Source: Sphingobium sp. CCH11-B1 (GTDB lineage: Bacteria > Pseudomonadota > Alphaproteobacteria > Sphingomonadales > Sphingomonadaceae). Taken from it: a stretch of 55,934 bases of DNA. The position numbers and the translations under genes were made by a program. The stretch's first letter is position 1; every line of letters begins with the position of its first letter. Location: the NCBI RefSeq assembly GCF_001556865.1, contig NZ_LSJY01000080.1, forward strand, positions 1 through 55,934, given 5' to 3'. The notes beneath the pieces were generated by a model. It searched no databases. It was not told where the DNA came from and saw only the letters and a program-made list of their open reading frames with translations. Of the stretch, positions 35,759-44,659 are shown piece by piece.

Positions 35759-35796
35759 GATCGATAAAAACGATCACTATTCGCCCTATTGATCGA
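35759..35796. promoter_or_regulatory. possible stress-regulator site upstream of ahpC
   Basis: GATCG-ATAAAAA-CGATC (35759-35775) is an inverted repeat, followed by two CTAT blocks nine bases apart (35777-35789). OxyR sites are built from ATAG/CTAT elements, but the spacing is not canonical. It lies about 100 bases before ahpC. Confidence 0.25.
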
Positions 35797-35868
35797 CCGC
35801 TTCAGCAGCGGAAGGGAGGCAGACTAGTCCAGTTCCGATTTCCGTCGCACGATATAAGGCCCTGACGA

Positions 35869-36078
35869 TCAACCTGATTTTGGTGGCCGACCGCGCGGAC
35901 GCATCGCCGGGTCCGCCAGGGCAACGCCACGCCGGGCCAGGGATTCGCGCAAAAGCAGTTCCACCTGCGCGTTGACGCTGCGCAATTCTGCTGCAGCGCA
36001 CCGCTCCAATGCGCGATAAAGCGCCGGGTCGAGTCGCAACGGGAAGGCCTTGCGCGCGGAGGGGGCATCCGTTGGCAC
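35869..36078 (-). CDS. small ribbon-helix-helix protein (Arc-like)
   Basis: A 69-residue protein with an Arc/MetJ-type ribbon-helix-helix: [42 protein letters not shown]. The tail GRPPKSG is AT-hook-like and basic. It starts seven bases after the SPFH stop and is in one operon with it; it is a candidate repressor of that operon through the large palindrome at 36979-37031. Confidence 0.8.
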   Translation of the reverse strand: MPTDAPSARKAFPLRLDPALYRALERCAAAELRSVNAQVELLLRESLARRGVALADPAMRPRGRPPKSG

Positions 36079-36085
36079 CGCGGAC

Positions 36086-36973
36086 CTATTGATAGAGAGT
36101 GCCGGTGTTCACTACGGGCTGGGCATCGCGCTCGCCGCACAGCACGACCATCAGGTTGCTGACCATGGCGGCGCGGCGCTCATCGTCCAGTTCGACCACA
36201 TTCTTGGCGGACAATTGCTCCAGCGCGAGTTCGACCATGGACACGGCGCCTTCCACCAGTCGCGTCCGGGCGGCGATCACGGCTTCGGCCTGTTGCCGGC
36301 GCAGCATCGCCTGCGCGATTTCCGGCGCATAAGCGAGGTGGGTAAGGCGGCATTCGTCGATGCTGACCCCGGCGATCGCGACTCGCTCCTGCAATTCGGC
36401 CTGCAATTCGTCCGCGACATGGGCGCCGTCGCCCCGCAGCGTCTTTTCCTCATGGTCGAAATCGTCATAGGGATAGCGCGACCCGATTGCCCGGACAGCG
36501 CTTTCGATCTGGATTTCGACGAAGGCCTTATAATCGTCCACGTCGAATAGCGCCTGCGCGGTGTCGGTCACGCGCCACACCACATTGGACGCGATTTCCA
36601 CGGGATTGCCGCGCTTGTCGTTGATCTTGAGCTTTTCCGAGGTGACGTTGTGGACGCGGACGCTGACTTTCTGGCGGCTGAGCCAGGGCAGGACCCAGCG
36701 CAGGCCGGCGGTTCGGTCGGTGCCGCGATAATCGCCGAACAGGAGGATCGCGGCGGCCTGGTTCGGCTGGATCAGGTAGAAGCCCGGCACCGTGAAAATG
36801 AACAGCGAAATAGACAGCGGGAGGAGGATCGCGCCGAGCGTGCCGCTGCCTTCCGAACCGATCAGGCTGAGCCCGGCCAGCGCCCCGATTATACAGAATG
36901 CAAGCAGAAGAAGCATGATATAGCCACTGGCGGTCGAGGCCTCTTTTTCGCGGGTGGCCTGAAGCAGGGTCAT
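36086..36973 (-). CDS. SPFH/band-7 domain membrane protein
   Basis: A 295-residue stomatin/prohibitin-homology protein. Two N-terminal membrane segments (about residues 19-40 and 48-67) precede the SPFH domain ([54 protein letters not shown]) and an alpha-helical coiled region rich in Ala/Glu/Arg with the hallmark [16 protein letters not shown]. Such proteins form membrane microdomain scaffolds. Its ribosome binding site (GAGGAG) lies inside one arm of a 23-bp perfect inverted repeat, so expression may be strongly controlled. Confidence 0.88.
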   Translation of the reverse strand: MTLLQATREKEASTASGYIMLLLLAFCIIGALAGLSLIGSEGSGTLGAILLPLSISLFIFTVPGFYLIQPNQAAAILLFGDYRGTDRTAGLRWVLPWLSRQKVSVRVHNVTSEKLKINDKRGNPVEIASNVVWRVTDTAQALFDVDDYKAFVEIQIESAVRAIGSRYPYDDFDHEEKTLRGDGAHVADELQAELQERVAIAGVSIDECRLTHLAYAPEIAQAMLRRQQAEAVIAARTRLVEGAVSMVELALEQLSAKNVVELDDERRAAMVSNLMVVLCGERDAQPVVNTGTLYQ

Positions 36974-36978
36974 GGCAC

Positions 36979-37031
36979 GCTCCTCCTCATAAACATGATA
37001 TCATAGTTATATCATGTTTATGAGGAGGAGC
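36979..37031. promoter_or_regulatory. 23-bp perfect inverted repeat in the SPFH/threonine dehydratase divergent region
   Basis: Left arm 36979-37001, spacer CATAGTT 37002-37008, right arm 37009-37031, all 23 pairs matching; each arm contains GATAT, ATGTTTATG-type and GGAGGAG segments. It is much AT-richer in the centre than its surroundings. On the minus strand the left arm supplies the SPFH ribosome binding site. It may be a double operator or an mRNA hairpin that hides the start. Confidence 0.75.
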
Positions 37032-37109
37032 AAGCAGGCCGCGCCGCCGCCATTGGCGCTTCATCGCGCTCTCCCGAGCGGCTAGGGGGCTGGGCAAAGG
37101 AGGCCCGTC

Positions 37110-38091
37110 ATGCCGCACACGCCCGCCATTACCGTCGAAGATGTCCTGGACGCCGCACGGATGATCGCGCCCGCCGCCGTGCGGACGCCGTTGCTGGAAA
37201 ATGCGGCGTTCAATGAGCGCTGCGGTCGCCGCGTGCTGATCAAGTTCGAGGGCGCGCAACGCACGGGATCGTTCAAGTTCCGGGGCGCCTATAACCGGCT
37301 GGCGCGGCTCGACGCGGCGGAGCGGCGGGCGGGCGTCGTCGCCTGGTCTTCGGGCAACCATGCGCAGGGTGTGGCGGCGGCCGCCAGCCTGCTCGCCATG
37401 CCCGCCGTCATCGTCATGCCGGCCGACGCACCCGCGATCAAGCTGGCCAACACGCGCGCGTTGGGCGCGCAGGTCGTGACCTATGATCGTCATACGGAAA
37501 GCCGCGAGGAAATCGCCACCGCGCTGGCGCAGGAACGCGGCGCGACATTGGTGCCGTCCTTCGACGATCCTTTCATCATCGCCGGGCAGGGCACGGCGGG
37601 GGATACTGGACCAGGCGGCGGAGGCCGGCGTCGAAGTGGGGCAGATACTGGTCTGTTGCGGCGGCGGCGGCCTGACCGCCGGCATCGCAACTGCCGTCAA
37701 GGCGCGAGCGCCATCTACCCGCATCTACACGGTCGAACCTGCCGGGTTCGACGATACGGCCCGGTCGCTGTCGAGCGGCGTGCGGGAAAGCGTGCGGCCC
37801 GATGCGCGCACCATTTGCGATGCGCTGATGTCGCCCAGCCCGGGCGCGCTGACCTTCCCGATCAACCGGGCGCTGGTTTCCGGCGGGCTGGTGGTCGATG
37901 ACGACCAGGTGCGCGACGCCATGCGGTTCGCCTTTTCGACGCTGAAGCTGGTGGTGGAGCCGGGCGGCGCGGTCGCGCTGGCGGCGATGCTGGCGGGCCT
38001 TGCGCCGCAGGACGACGGCGCAAGCGTGGTCGTGATGTCGGGGAGCAATGTCGACGGCGCGGACTATGCGGCGATCGTCGGCGGCGGGTGA
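37110..38091 (+). pseudogene. threonine/serine dehydratase-like PLP enzyme with a frameshift
   Basis: Both halves belong to one fold-type II PLP enzyme (threonine dehydratase/serine racemase). The first frame has the PLP lysine in GSFKFRGAYN and SSGNHAQG and runs to FIIAGQGTAG; the second frame resumes at ILDQAAEAGV with CCGGGGLTAG and continues to the proper C-terminus VDGADYAAIVGGG. The break is at a run of five G (37598-37602); one G fewer would restore a continuous reading frame. Whether this is a real mutation, a short deletion (the family usually has two more residues here) or a sequencing error cannot be told. A good AAGGAGG precedes the start. Confidence 0.8.
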
Positions 38092-38095
38092 CGGA

Positions 38096-39409
38096 TCAAT
38101 GATCGGCAGGGGCGCTGCCTCGCGGCCGCTTCACCTTCTTGAGCTGGCGAAGCCCGGCCCAGACGGCGACGACGATCGCCGGTATGAGGGCCAGGTCGAT
38201 CCAGCCGGGCAGATGCGCGCCCTGCGCCTCCAGCGCTTCCCTGAAATAATGCCACAGGCCCAGCGCATAATAGCTGATCGCGACGACCGACAGTCCTTCC
38301 ACCGTGTGCTGAAGGCGCAATTGCAGCCCGGTGCGCCGGTCCATCGACGCCAGAAGGTCACGGTTGCGCCGGGCAAGCGCGGTATCGACCCGGGTTCGCA
38401 GCATCGCGCTGGTCCAGGCGGTGCGTTGCGACAGATCCTCCAGCCGCCGATTGAACGCGTCGCAGGTCCGCATCGCCGGCAGCAGACGCCGCTCGGTGAA
38501 GTCGTCCAGCGATCGATAGCCGCGCACCGGCGCGACATCGAGCCGGCGGATGCGATCCAGGCAGAGCTCCGCATAGGCACGGGTGGCGCTCATGCGATAA
38601 CGGGTTCGCGCCACGATCTGGGCCAGTTCGGCGCTCAACGCCGATAGCTTTTCCAGTACCGCGTCGGCGTCCGCGCTGGGCTGCGCAACCTGCGCCGTGA
38701 CTTCTGTCAGACGCCGTTCCAGAGCGGCGACGGCGGGCGTCGCCTGTTGCGCTTCGGGAAGGCCCAGCAGGGCGATCTTGCGGTAATTGCCGAGTTCCTG
38801 AAGGCGCTGGACCAACAGGGCGGCTTCGGCGCCCTCCAGCCCGCGATCATGGATGAGCAAGCGCCCAAAGCCGCAGTCGTGCAAGCGGAAGTCGCTCCAT
38901 ATCCGTGCCCGGCCCTGCGCTACGTCCGATATGATGAGGTCGTCGGACGCGAAATGCGCGGCGATGGTGGCGCCGTCGGGTTCGTCGCCGACCAGCGCGA
39001 TCTGGGTCGACCGGATGATACGGCCGGGCAGTTGGTCGATCCAGGGCCCGACGCCGTGGAAGGGCGCCAGGTCGAAGGGCAGGCCGTCCGTCGCGACGAT
39101 GAAGCTGTAGGTGATGAATTCGCTGTGCCGTTCCCAGGAAAAGCCAAGCGTGTCGAGCGGGCAGGCGAAGAAACGGTCCCCCTCGTGCGGGCGCGCCACC
39201 TCCGGCGGGAGCAGGCTGTCGAGCGCGGCGATGCTGGCGCGGGCTTCTTCCTCATCGACCATCAGCATAAACTGGACGGCGCGGGATGGCGTGCCAAGGC
39301 GGGGCATCTTGCGCACATGCATCTCGCGCGAGAGCGAGGCGCGCAAAGGATGGCTAAGGGCGTCCAGCCGGTAGAAGGGATGTGCTTGCCCGCCTTCCGT
39401 CCCGCTCAT
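38096..39409 (-). CDS. DUF3422 family membrane protein
   Basis: A 437-residue protein of the proteobacterial DUF3422 family. The N-terminal part (HPLRASLSREMHVRKMPRL, FACPLDTLGFSWERHSEFITY) is soluble, with charged helical segments around 220-330, and two membrane segments occur near the C-terminus (VEGLSVVAISYYALGLWHYF and LALIPAIVVAVWAGL). Function unknown; it is thought to be an inner-membrane protein. ATG at 39409 has AAAGGGGGG about nine bases upstream. It converges with the threonine dehydratase gene. Confidence 0.85.
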   Translation of the reverse strand: MSGTEGGQAHPFYRLDALSHPLRASLSREMHVRKMPRLGTPSRAVQFMLMVDEEEARASIAALDSLLPPEVARPHEGDRFFACPLDTLGFSWERHSEFITYSFIVATDGLPFDLAPFHGVGPWIDQLPGRIIRSTQIALVGDEPDGATIAAHFASDDLIISDVAQGRARIWSDFRLHDCGFGRLLIHDRGLEGAEAALLVQRLQELGNYRKIALLGLPEAQQATPAVAALERRLTEVTAQVAQPSADADAVLEKLSALSAELAQIVARTRYRMSATRAYAELCLDRIRRLDVAPVRGYRSLDDFTERRLLPAMRTCDAFNRRLEDLSQRTAWTSAMLRTRVDTALARRNRDLLASMDRRTGLQLRLQHTVEGLSVVAISYYALGLWHYFREALEAQGAHLPGWIDLALIPAIVVAVWAGLRQLKKVKRPRGSAPADH

Positions 39410-39467
39410 CCGACCTGCCCCCCTTTGCCCCTCTCGCCGCATTAGTCCGACATAAAGGGGGCGAAAG

Positions 39468-40229
39468 TCAAATCCGTTTGGCGATGGCGCCCGCTGCCCA
39501 GCCCATGCCGACCGCAAGCGCGATGGCGGCAAGGCCGTAGAAGAAGGACCAGTGTTCCGCCGCGCTGGCCATGAACTGTTCGAAGCCCGACTTGCGGACG
39601 GTGATGTCGCGTACCGCCGCGGCGACGACGCGGCCGTTCTGCACCAGGAATGTCTCCGCGGTGTAATCGCCCACGATCACGCGCGCCGACAATGGCAGCC
39701 GCGCGCGGTACAGCACGCCGTCGCTGATCTCGACCGTGCCGGGGCGCTCCACGAACAGGCCGGACCGCTCCCGCAGGGCGACGAGGCCATTTTCGAAGCG
39801 GCTGAGTTCGGCGCTGTCGTTCAGCGAGGAGGGGGAAAGTTGCAGTTTGTCCACGCCCAGTTCGTAGATGGCGGCGGTGCGTTCATCGACGATCTGGTTG
39901 ATCGGCCTCGACGATGCCATGGCGTAGAAGCTCGGCGCGGAGCGGAAACGCGCGGTGTCGGCATTGACCCAGATGCCGGCGACCTTTTGCTTTTCGCGAA
40001 TGATGACCGATTGTTCCGGTCCCTTCAGCACCACGACGATGTCGGCCGGCTTTTCCGGGCGACGACCGTCTGGATAGACGATGGCGCCGAACAGCAGCAG
40101 GTCAGCGCCGGTGAAGCTGTACTGGATCTCCACGTCCCGCTGCGACACGTCTGGCACCAGTTGGGGCGCGTCCGCCCCGCCCAGCGGCAGGGCGACGGCC
40201 GCGAGGAGCAGGGCGGCGGCCTTGCGCAT
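39468..40229 (-). CDS. TIGR02186 family transmembrane protein
   Basis: A 253-residue protein with signal peptide (AAALLLAAVALPLGGADA), a periplasmic beta-rich domain (LVPDVSQRDVEIQYSFTGADLLLFGAIV) and one C-terminal membrane helix (FFYGLAAIALAVGMGWAAGAI). This family is encoded next to TauE/SafE exporters. Its ATG overlaps the stop of the TauE gene (TGATG), so both are made together. Confidence 0.85.
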   Translation of the reverse strand: MRKAAALLLAAVALPLGGADAPQLVPDVSQRDVEIQYSFTGADLLLFGAIVYPDGRRPEKPADIVVVLKGPEQSVIIREKQKVAGIWVNADTARFRSAPSFYAMASSRPINQIVDERTAAIYELGVDKLQLSPSSLNDSAELSRFENGLVALRERSGLFVERPGTVEISDGVLYRARLPLSARVIVGDYTAETFLVQNGRVVAAAVRDITVRKSGFEQFMASAAEHWSFFYGLAAIALAVGMGWAAGAIAKRI

Positions 40230-41143
40230 CAGCCAAGCTCTATCGTGTAGATGGCATCCGGCCGCCAGCCCAGCCCCAGCGCCATCCGCGCGGCGACCAG
40301 AAGCACGATGGCAGCGAGCAGCACGCGCAGATATTCCGGCCGGATCGTCATGGAAAGGCGCGTACCGATCTGCGCCCCGGTGACGCTGCCCACCAGCAGC
40401 AGCATGGCCAGCACCAGATCGACCGCCTTGGTCGTCATCGCGTGCATCATCGTGGTCGCCATCGTGACGAAGAGAATCTGGAACAGCGACGTGCCGACCA
40501 CCGACTGCGTCGTCATGCCCAGCAGATAGAGCATGGCGGGTACGAGGATGAAGCCGCCGCCCACGCCCAGCAACATGGTGAGGATGCCGGTGGCCACGCC
40601 CAGCAGCAGGGGCGCGAGCGGGGAGATATAAAGGCCCGAGCGATAGAAGCGCCAGCGCATCGGCAGAGCGGCGACGAGCGGATGGTGACGGCGCTTGCGG
40701 GCAGGCGCGCGCTTGCCGGTCTTCAGCGCGACGAGCGCCTGGATCGATTCCTTGGCCATCAGCCCGCCGATGCCGCCGAGCATCAGGACATAGAGGATGC
40801 CGATGACGGTATCGATCTGCCCCAGATGCTGGAGCAGCCGGAAGATCAGCACGCCAAGCCCCGCGCCCACGATGCCGCCCGCTATCAGGACGCCACCCAT
40901 GCGGAAGTCGACCGTGCCGCGCGATATGTGGGTGACGACGCCGGAAACGCTGGCGCCCGTCACCTGCGACGCGGCCGAGGCGGCTGCGACGGTCGGCGGG
41001 ATGCCGTAGAAGATGAGGAGCGGCGTCGTCAGGAAGCCGCCACCGACGCCGAACATGCCCGACAACAGTCCTACGACCCCGCCCAGCGCGACAATGACGA
41101 GCGCGTTCACCGAAAGGTTGGCGATGGGCAGATAAAGATCCAT
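40229..41143 (-). CDS. TauE/SafE family sulfite/organosulfonate exporter
   Basis: A 304-residue inner-membrane transporter with about eight membrane segments in two repeats (LSGMFGVGGGFLTTPLLIFYGIPPTVAAA and the related LLGVGGGFILVPAMLYLLGM), the signature of TauE/SafE. A basic cytoplasmic loop (KRAPARKRRHH) separates the halves. Export of sulfite or a sulfonate is the usual assignment. Confidence 0.9.
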   Translation of the reverse strand: MDLYLPIANLSVNALVIVALGGVVGLLSGMFGVGGGFLTTPLLIFYGIPPTVAAASAASQVTGASVSGVVTHISRGTVDFRMGGVLIAGGIVGAGLGVLIFRLLQHLGQIDTVIGILYVLMLGGIGGLMAKESIQALVALKTGKRAPARKRRHHPLVAALPMRWRFYRSGLYISPLAPLLLGVATGILTMLLGVGGGFILVPAMLYLLGMTTQSVVGTSLFQILFVTMATTMMHAMTTKAVDLVLAMLLLVGSVTGAQIGTRLSMTIRPEYLRVLLAAIVLLVAARMALGLGWRPDAIYTIELG

Positions 41144-41199
41144 GCTGGCCTTCGGTTAACCCCAAAGACGCCCGGCATAAAGGCGAAAGCCTCGTTCGC

Positions 41200-42247
41200 T
41201 CAAAAATCGGCGCCCAACGTCAGCGCCAGGCCGGATGCCGGGCGGGCGTCGCCGGCGATTCGCTGACGCCATTCGAGCGACATGCGGGCGTTGGCGTTGG
41301 GGAGGGGCAGGCGCAGCTGAAGTTCGGGACTGGCGTCAAGCCTGCTGACACCCGGTTGCGCGCCCCCCGAGAGCGCAGCGCCGACACGGACAGGGGCACC
41401 CCGAACCGGGGCGAGCAGCGACATTTTGCCGTCGATGAACAGGTCCGTGCGGCGGAGGCCGACGACACCCGCTTGCGCATAAGCTTCCGCCTCCAGCCCT
41501 TTTGCGACAGGCATCGGGCCAAAGCCCCCGACGGCCATGATGGCCGTGGCGTTGCGTGCTCCGGCCCCGAGCGCGATACGGCGTTCAGCGGCGATGGTGA
41601 CGGGGATGGTATGCACAGGCTGGAATGCGACGCCCGCCGCCGCTTCGGGCGCGGCCGGCCGCTGGAGTGCGCTGGTGAGGCGGCCATAGGCGGTCATGCG
41701 CGCCGATCCCCTGTCGGACAGTAGATACTCAACACGGATGCCCGCCTGCGATCCGCCGAGCCGCCCGACCGCCGCGGCGTCCGACGGCACGGTGCTGCCG
41801 TCGCGCCAAAGTACCCAGCTGCTCGCCCGCCATCGGTCCTGAGCGGGCAGGGAGGACAGGCTGGGAGGCGGGGAGGCCGTGGCGGGTCGTGCCGTAGCGG
41901 CGATTGGCGAAACCGACCGAGAAATGGATGAATTGCAACAGGTCGATGCTGGCGTCGGGGCGGTTTGCGATGTCTGGCCGCCGGGCGGGAGCCGGAAGGC
42001 TGGGCGAAGGCGGCGGGACCGGGATGAGGGCTGGCGGGAACAGCGCGACTATGGTCGCGCGCCCAGACGGGGTGCTTCGCTTACCCGTTTGCGGTGTCCA
42101 TGCGGCGAGAACGGGTGAAGCGGCAGCCAACGGCGCGGGCGAGGGCCCGATGCGCGGCAGTTGCTCGCTGGCGACGCGCAGTCCGACCCAGCTCAACATC
42201 ATGAGCAGAAGGAAGCGCAAGGGGCGGCTGTGGACGGCGCCGATCAT
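41200..42247 (-). pseudogene. NfrA-like C-terminal domain protein with a frameshift
   Basis: The frame starts at ATG 42247 (MIGAVHSRPLRFLLLMMLSW), a hydrophobic N-terminus and a Pro-rich stretch, and reaches SVGFANRRYG near 41900; there the natural reading moves to another frame (ARPATASPPPSLSSL, PAQDRWRASSWVLWRDGS) and continues to the stop at 41200 with a beta-rich tail ending LTLGADF. Removing one base near 41895-41905 gives a continuous 348-residue protein. The second part resembles the beta-barrel end of NfrA/BcsC-like proteins. It overlaps by four bases the NfrB-like gene, which is also frameshifted. Confidence 0.55.
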
Positions 42248-43640
42248 GCGTCGGCCTGCATGTCGGGGAATCGATGGCTGGTCTTGTCCCAGCGAAGCGG
42301 CTTTCCGAACAACGACCTGCCGTAAAGGAAGATCGCGCGGCGCGCGGCCAGGATCGCGATATAGTTGGCGATGACCGTGCGCGGGATCGCGCTGAGACCC
42401 TGCCGCCAACCATAGACCCGACCAGTGAAGAGTGCGCGCATGACGATCCGCCATGTCATCAGCATGAGGTTGGCGGTCAGCAGCCATTTCATGAAGGGCG
42501 AAACATGGAGCGGCGGAACCGCGACCAGCAGCCCGATCAGCAGCATGGCCGCCCATAGGATGAAAGAGAGGTAGGCCGCGCAGAGAATCAGCGCCGCCAT
42601 CGTCGCCCGTCGGTCGCGGATGCGCATCCACCATTCGGCCGGGCCGCCCCGCCAGCCCAGCCGGTCCCAACCCGCCAGCGATATGCCGACCATCCAGCGC
42701 GCCTTTTGCCGGACGGCTTCGTGCAGTGTGTCGGGGAAGAATTCGCGGGTTGCGACCAGGCCACCGCGCTGGTCGCGCATCCGCACGAACACGCCGCGTC
42801 CGCCCATGTCGCTGATCCGAAGGCCGACCTCATAATCTTCGGTGAGCGAAGAAGGATCGAACGGACCGCCGTGGCGGTCATCGACCAGTTGCCCCAATAT
42901 GGCTCGTTCGAAGGCGCAGGCGACCCCGGCGGAGGGAATGGACGCGCCCAGCGCCTCCCCACGGTGAGCAGCCGGCCATGGCTTTCGGCAAATTCGTCGC
43001 AATAATGATCGGCGATCGCCCGGTTGAACCAGCCGCCCCGGCCGGGAAGGGGCAGGACCGGCAACTGGACGAGGGCAAAGCGGTCGATCATGAAGTCGAA
43101 CAGGCGGATCTCGTCCGCATGAACGACATCTTCGGCGTCGTGGAGCAGGACAGCCTTGAACGTTAAGCCCTCCCTTGCCTCGCATGCCCTCATCGCCCGC
43201 CACAGCGTGTTGAGGCAGTCGGCCTTTGTGGTCGGACCGGGGCGGGGATTGACTGCGACGACGATGCGCGGCTCCCCTTCGGCCACGGCGGTAAGGGCCG
43301 TCACGGTATCGGGATCATTGGGATAGACGCCCACGAAGATGCGGTAGCGCGCGTCCTGCCACTGGCTGAGCGCGTGGCGCAGCATGGGCGCGATCACCTC
43401 GGCTTCGCGCCAGGCGGGGATGAAGACGGCGATGGTTCCGGGCGCGGCCGCCGCAGGAAGGGTCGCGGTCGTCATGCGGGGGTGGCGCGCATAGACCGAA
43501 AGGTCGCGCCAATATTTCCGCACGAGGAAAAGGAGATCCATGAGCAGATCGTCGATGCCGCCGATCCACAGGCCCACCATGGCGAAAAGCAGCAGTTCGC
43601 TATGAATTGCCTGCAGCCCAGCCGCCAACGTATCGCCCAA
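42244..43640 (-). pseudogene. NfrB-like membrane glycosyltransferase (family 2) with a frameshift
   Basis: An inner-membrane glycosyltransferase related to the N4 phage adsorption protein B. Early membrane segment (LLLFAMVGLWIGGIDDLLMDLLFL), GT2 core (VAVFIPAWREAEVI-like start, LLHDAEDVVHADEIRLFD), then GRLLTV, where the frame breaks; the second frame continues EALGASIPSAGVACAFER, TEDYEVGLRI, QKARWMVGI (the Q-x-x-RW motif) and C-terminal membrane segments. One extra base near 42957-42961, at a run of four C, would repair it, giving 465 residues. The start is uncertain; TTG at 43640 is my choice. Confidence 0.7.
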
Positions 43641-43945
43641 GCCGAACGCCCCCCAGCTTCTTCCGTGCAGATGTTGGCATCTACGCAGCGCGCATCCAAG
43701 CCTTTTACGCAATTTACCGAAAAGCGGTCCTGCGACTGCAGCCGGGAAGGCCTGGCGGGCGGCCGGACGAGGCCGCGGCAGGGCGGTCTGTTGCCCGGGC
43801 GAGCCGATTGCGGTCGCCACGGGGCCGCTGCCGTGCTATAGAGTCCCCTGACGTTCCGCATGTCACGGCCAGCCCATGAGGGCGCCGACAGCGGGTATCG
43901 TCCAATCGACCACACTTCTGAACGCAAAGAGGAGGAGGGCGAGAT
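43641..43945. other. gene-free stretch upstream of the NfrB-like gene
   Basis: No credible gene in about 300 bases; it must hold the divergent promoters for the glycosyltransferase gene and the small gene at 43946. Confidence 0.4.
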
Positions 43946-44119
43946 ATGGAGACGGATGTCAATTATCTGCTGCATCGGCAGCAAATGGCGCTCATCCGGG
44001 CGCAGGGCAGCCAGTCGGAACAGGGCAAGGCAGCTTATGAAGGGCTGGCGCGCGGCTATGCAAGCCGGATCGACGCCTACCGGCAGGCGAACCAGAGGAT
44101 GATCCTGCCGGCCCATTGA
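43946..44119 (+). CDS. 57-residue hypothetical protein
   Basis: A small helical protein, METDVNYLLHRQQMALIRAQ..., ending RMILPAH. AGGAGGAGGG lies seven bases before the ATG, an excellent ribosome binding site. Gln-, Ala- and Arg-rich heptad-like composition suggests one long amphipathic helix. I recall similar short proteins in other sphingomonads but no function. It is followed by a small lipoprotein gene on the same strand. Confidence 0.65.
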   Translation: METDVNYLLHRQQMALIRAQGSQSEQGKAAYEGLARGYASRIDAYRQANQRMILPAH

Positions 44120-44194
44120 CGCCGGGTGGCAGTCCCGACCATCGCACCGCTGCCGCTCTTGCGCCCTATCTGCAGGAGCGACAGAAAGCATGGC

Positions 44195-44515
44195 ATGAGA
44201 CCCGCTCTTTTCGCGATTGCGTTCAGCCTTTTTGCCTTTTGCCTGGCGGGCTGCGCGTCCCTGTCCCCCGAGTCGCGCGTCAGAGCAGGGCTGATGAATG
44301 CCGGCCTGTCTGAGCCGATGGCGTCCTGCATGGCAAAGCCGATGGCGAGGAACCTCAGCGTCCTGCAACTCCGCCGGCTTCAGTCGCTGGGCGGAATCCG
44401 CAAATCGCACAGGCAGGGCCTGACCATAGCGGAACTGCTGCGCAGGCTGCGCGCTTTGCAGGATCCGGAGATCGTCGCAGTCACCGGACGGGCCGCCGTC
44501 GCTTGCGCATTTTGA
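44195..44515 (+). CDS. small lipoprotein
   Basis: A 106-residue protein with a lipoprotein signal (AIAFSLFAFCLAGC) followed by a short helical domain (SRVRAGLMNAGLSEPMASCMAKPMARNLSVLQLRRLQSL) with three Cys in the mature part. The start at 44195 is chosen because the signal peptide begins there. The function is unknown; it is probably an envelope protein. Confidence 0.7.
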   Translation: MRPALFAIAFSLFAFCLAGCASLSPESRVRAGLMNAGLSEPMASCMAKPMARNLSVLQLRRLQSLGGIRKSHRQGLTIAELLRRLRALQDPEIVAVTGRAAVACAF

Positions 44516-44553
44516 CGTAATTTTGCGATTTTTCCTCTGGTTCACAGGAATGA

Positions 44554-44586
44554 AATTTGCAATTTTGCAAAGTGATTTTGCAAATT
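44554..44586. promoter_or_regulatory. TTTGCAA-type repeats upstream of sucC
   Basis: AATTTGCAA (44554-44562) and TTGCAAATT (44578-44586) are exact inverted repeats, with another TTTTGCAAAG between them. The TTTGCAAA motif is known for RamB/ScfR-type regulators of acetate and propionate metabolism. The site lies 74-106 bases before the sucC start. Confidence 0.5.
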
Positions 44587-44659
44587 GCGCTGGCCTGCCG
44601 GGTTCGCCTGTGCTTATCGATCCGTCATCTGCTTCATCGCAAAAGGACGGGCCCGACCC

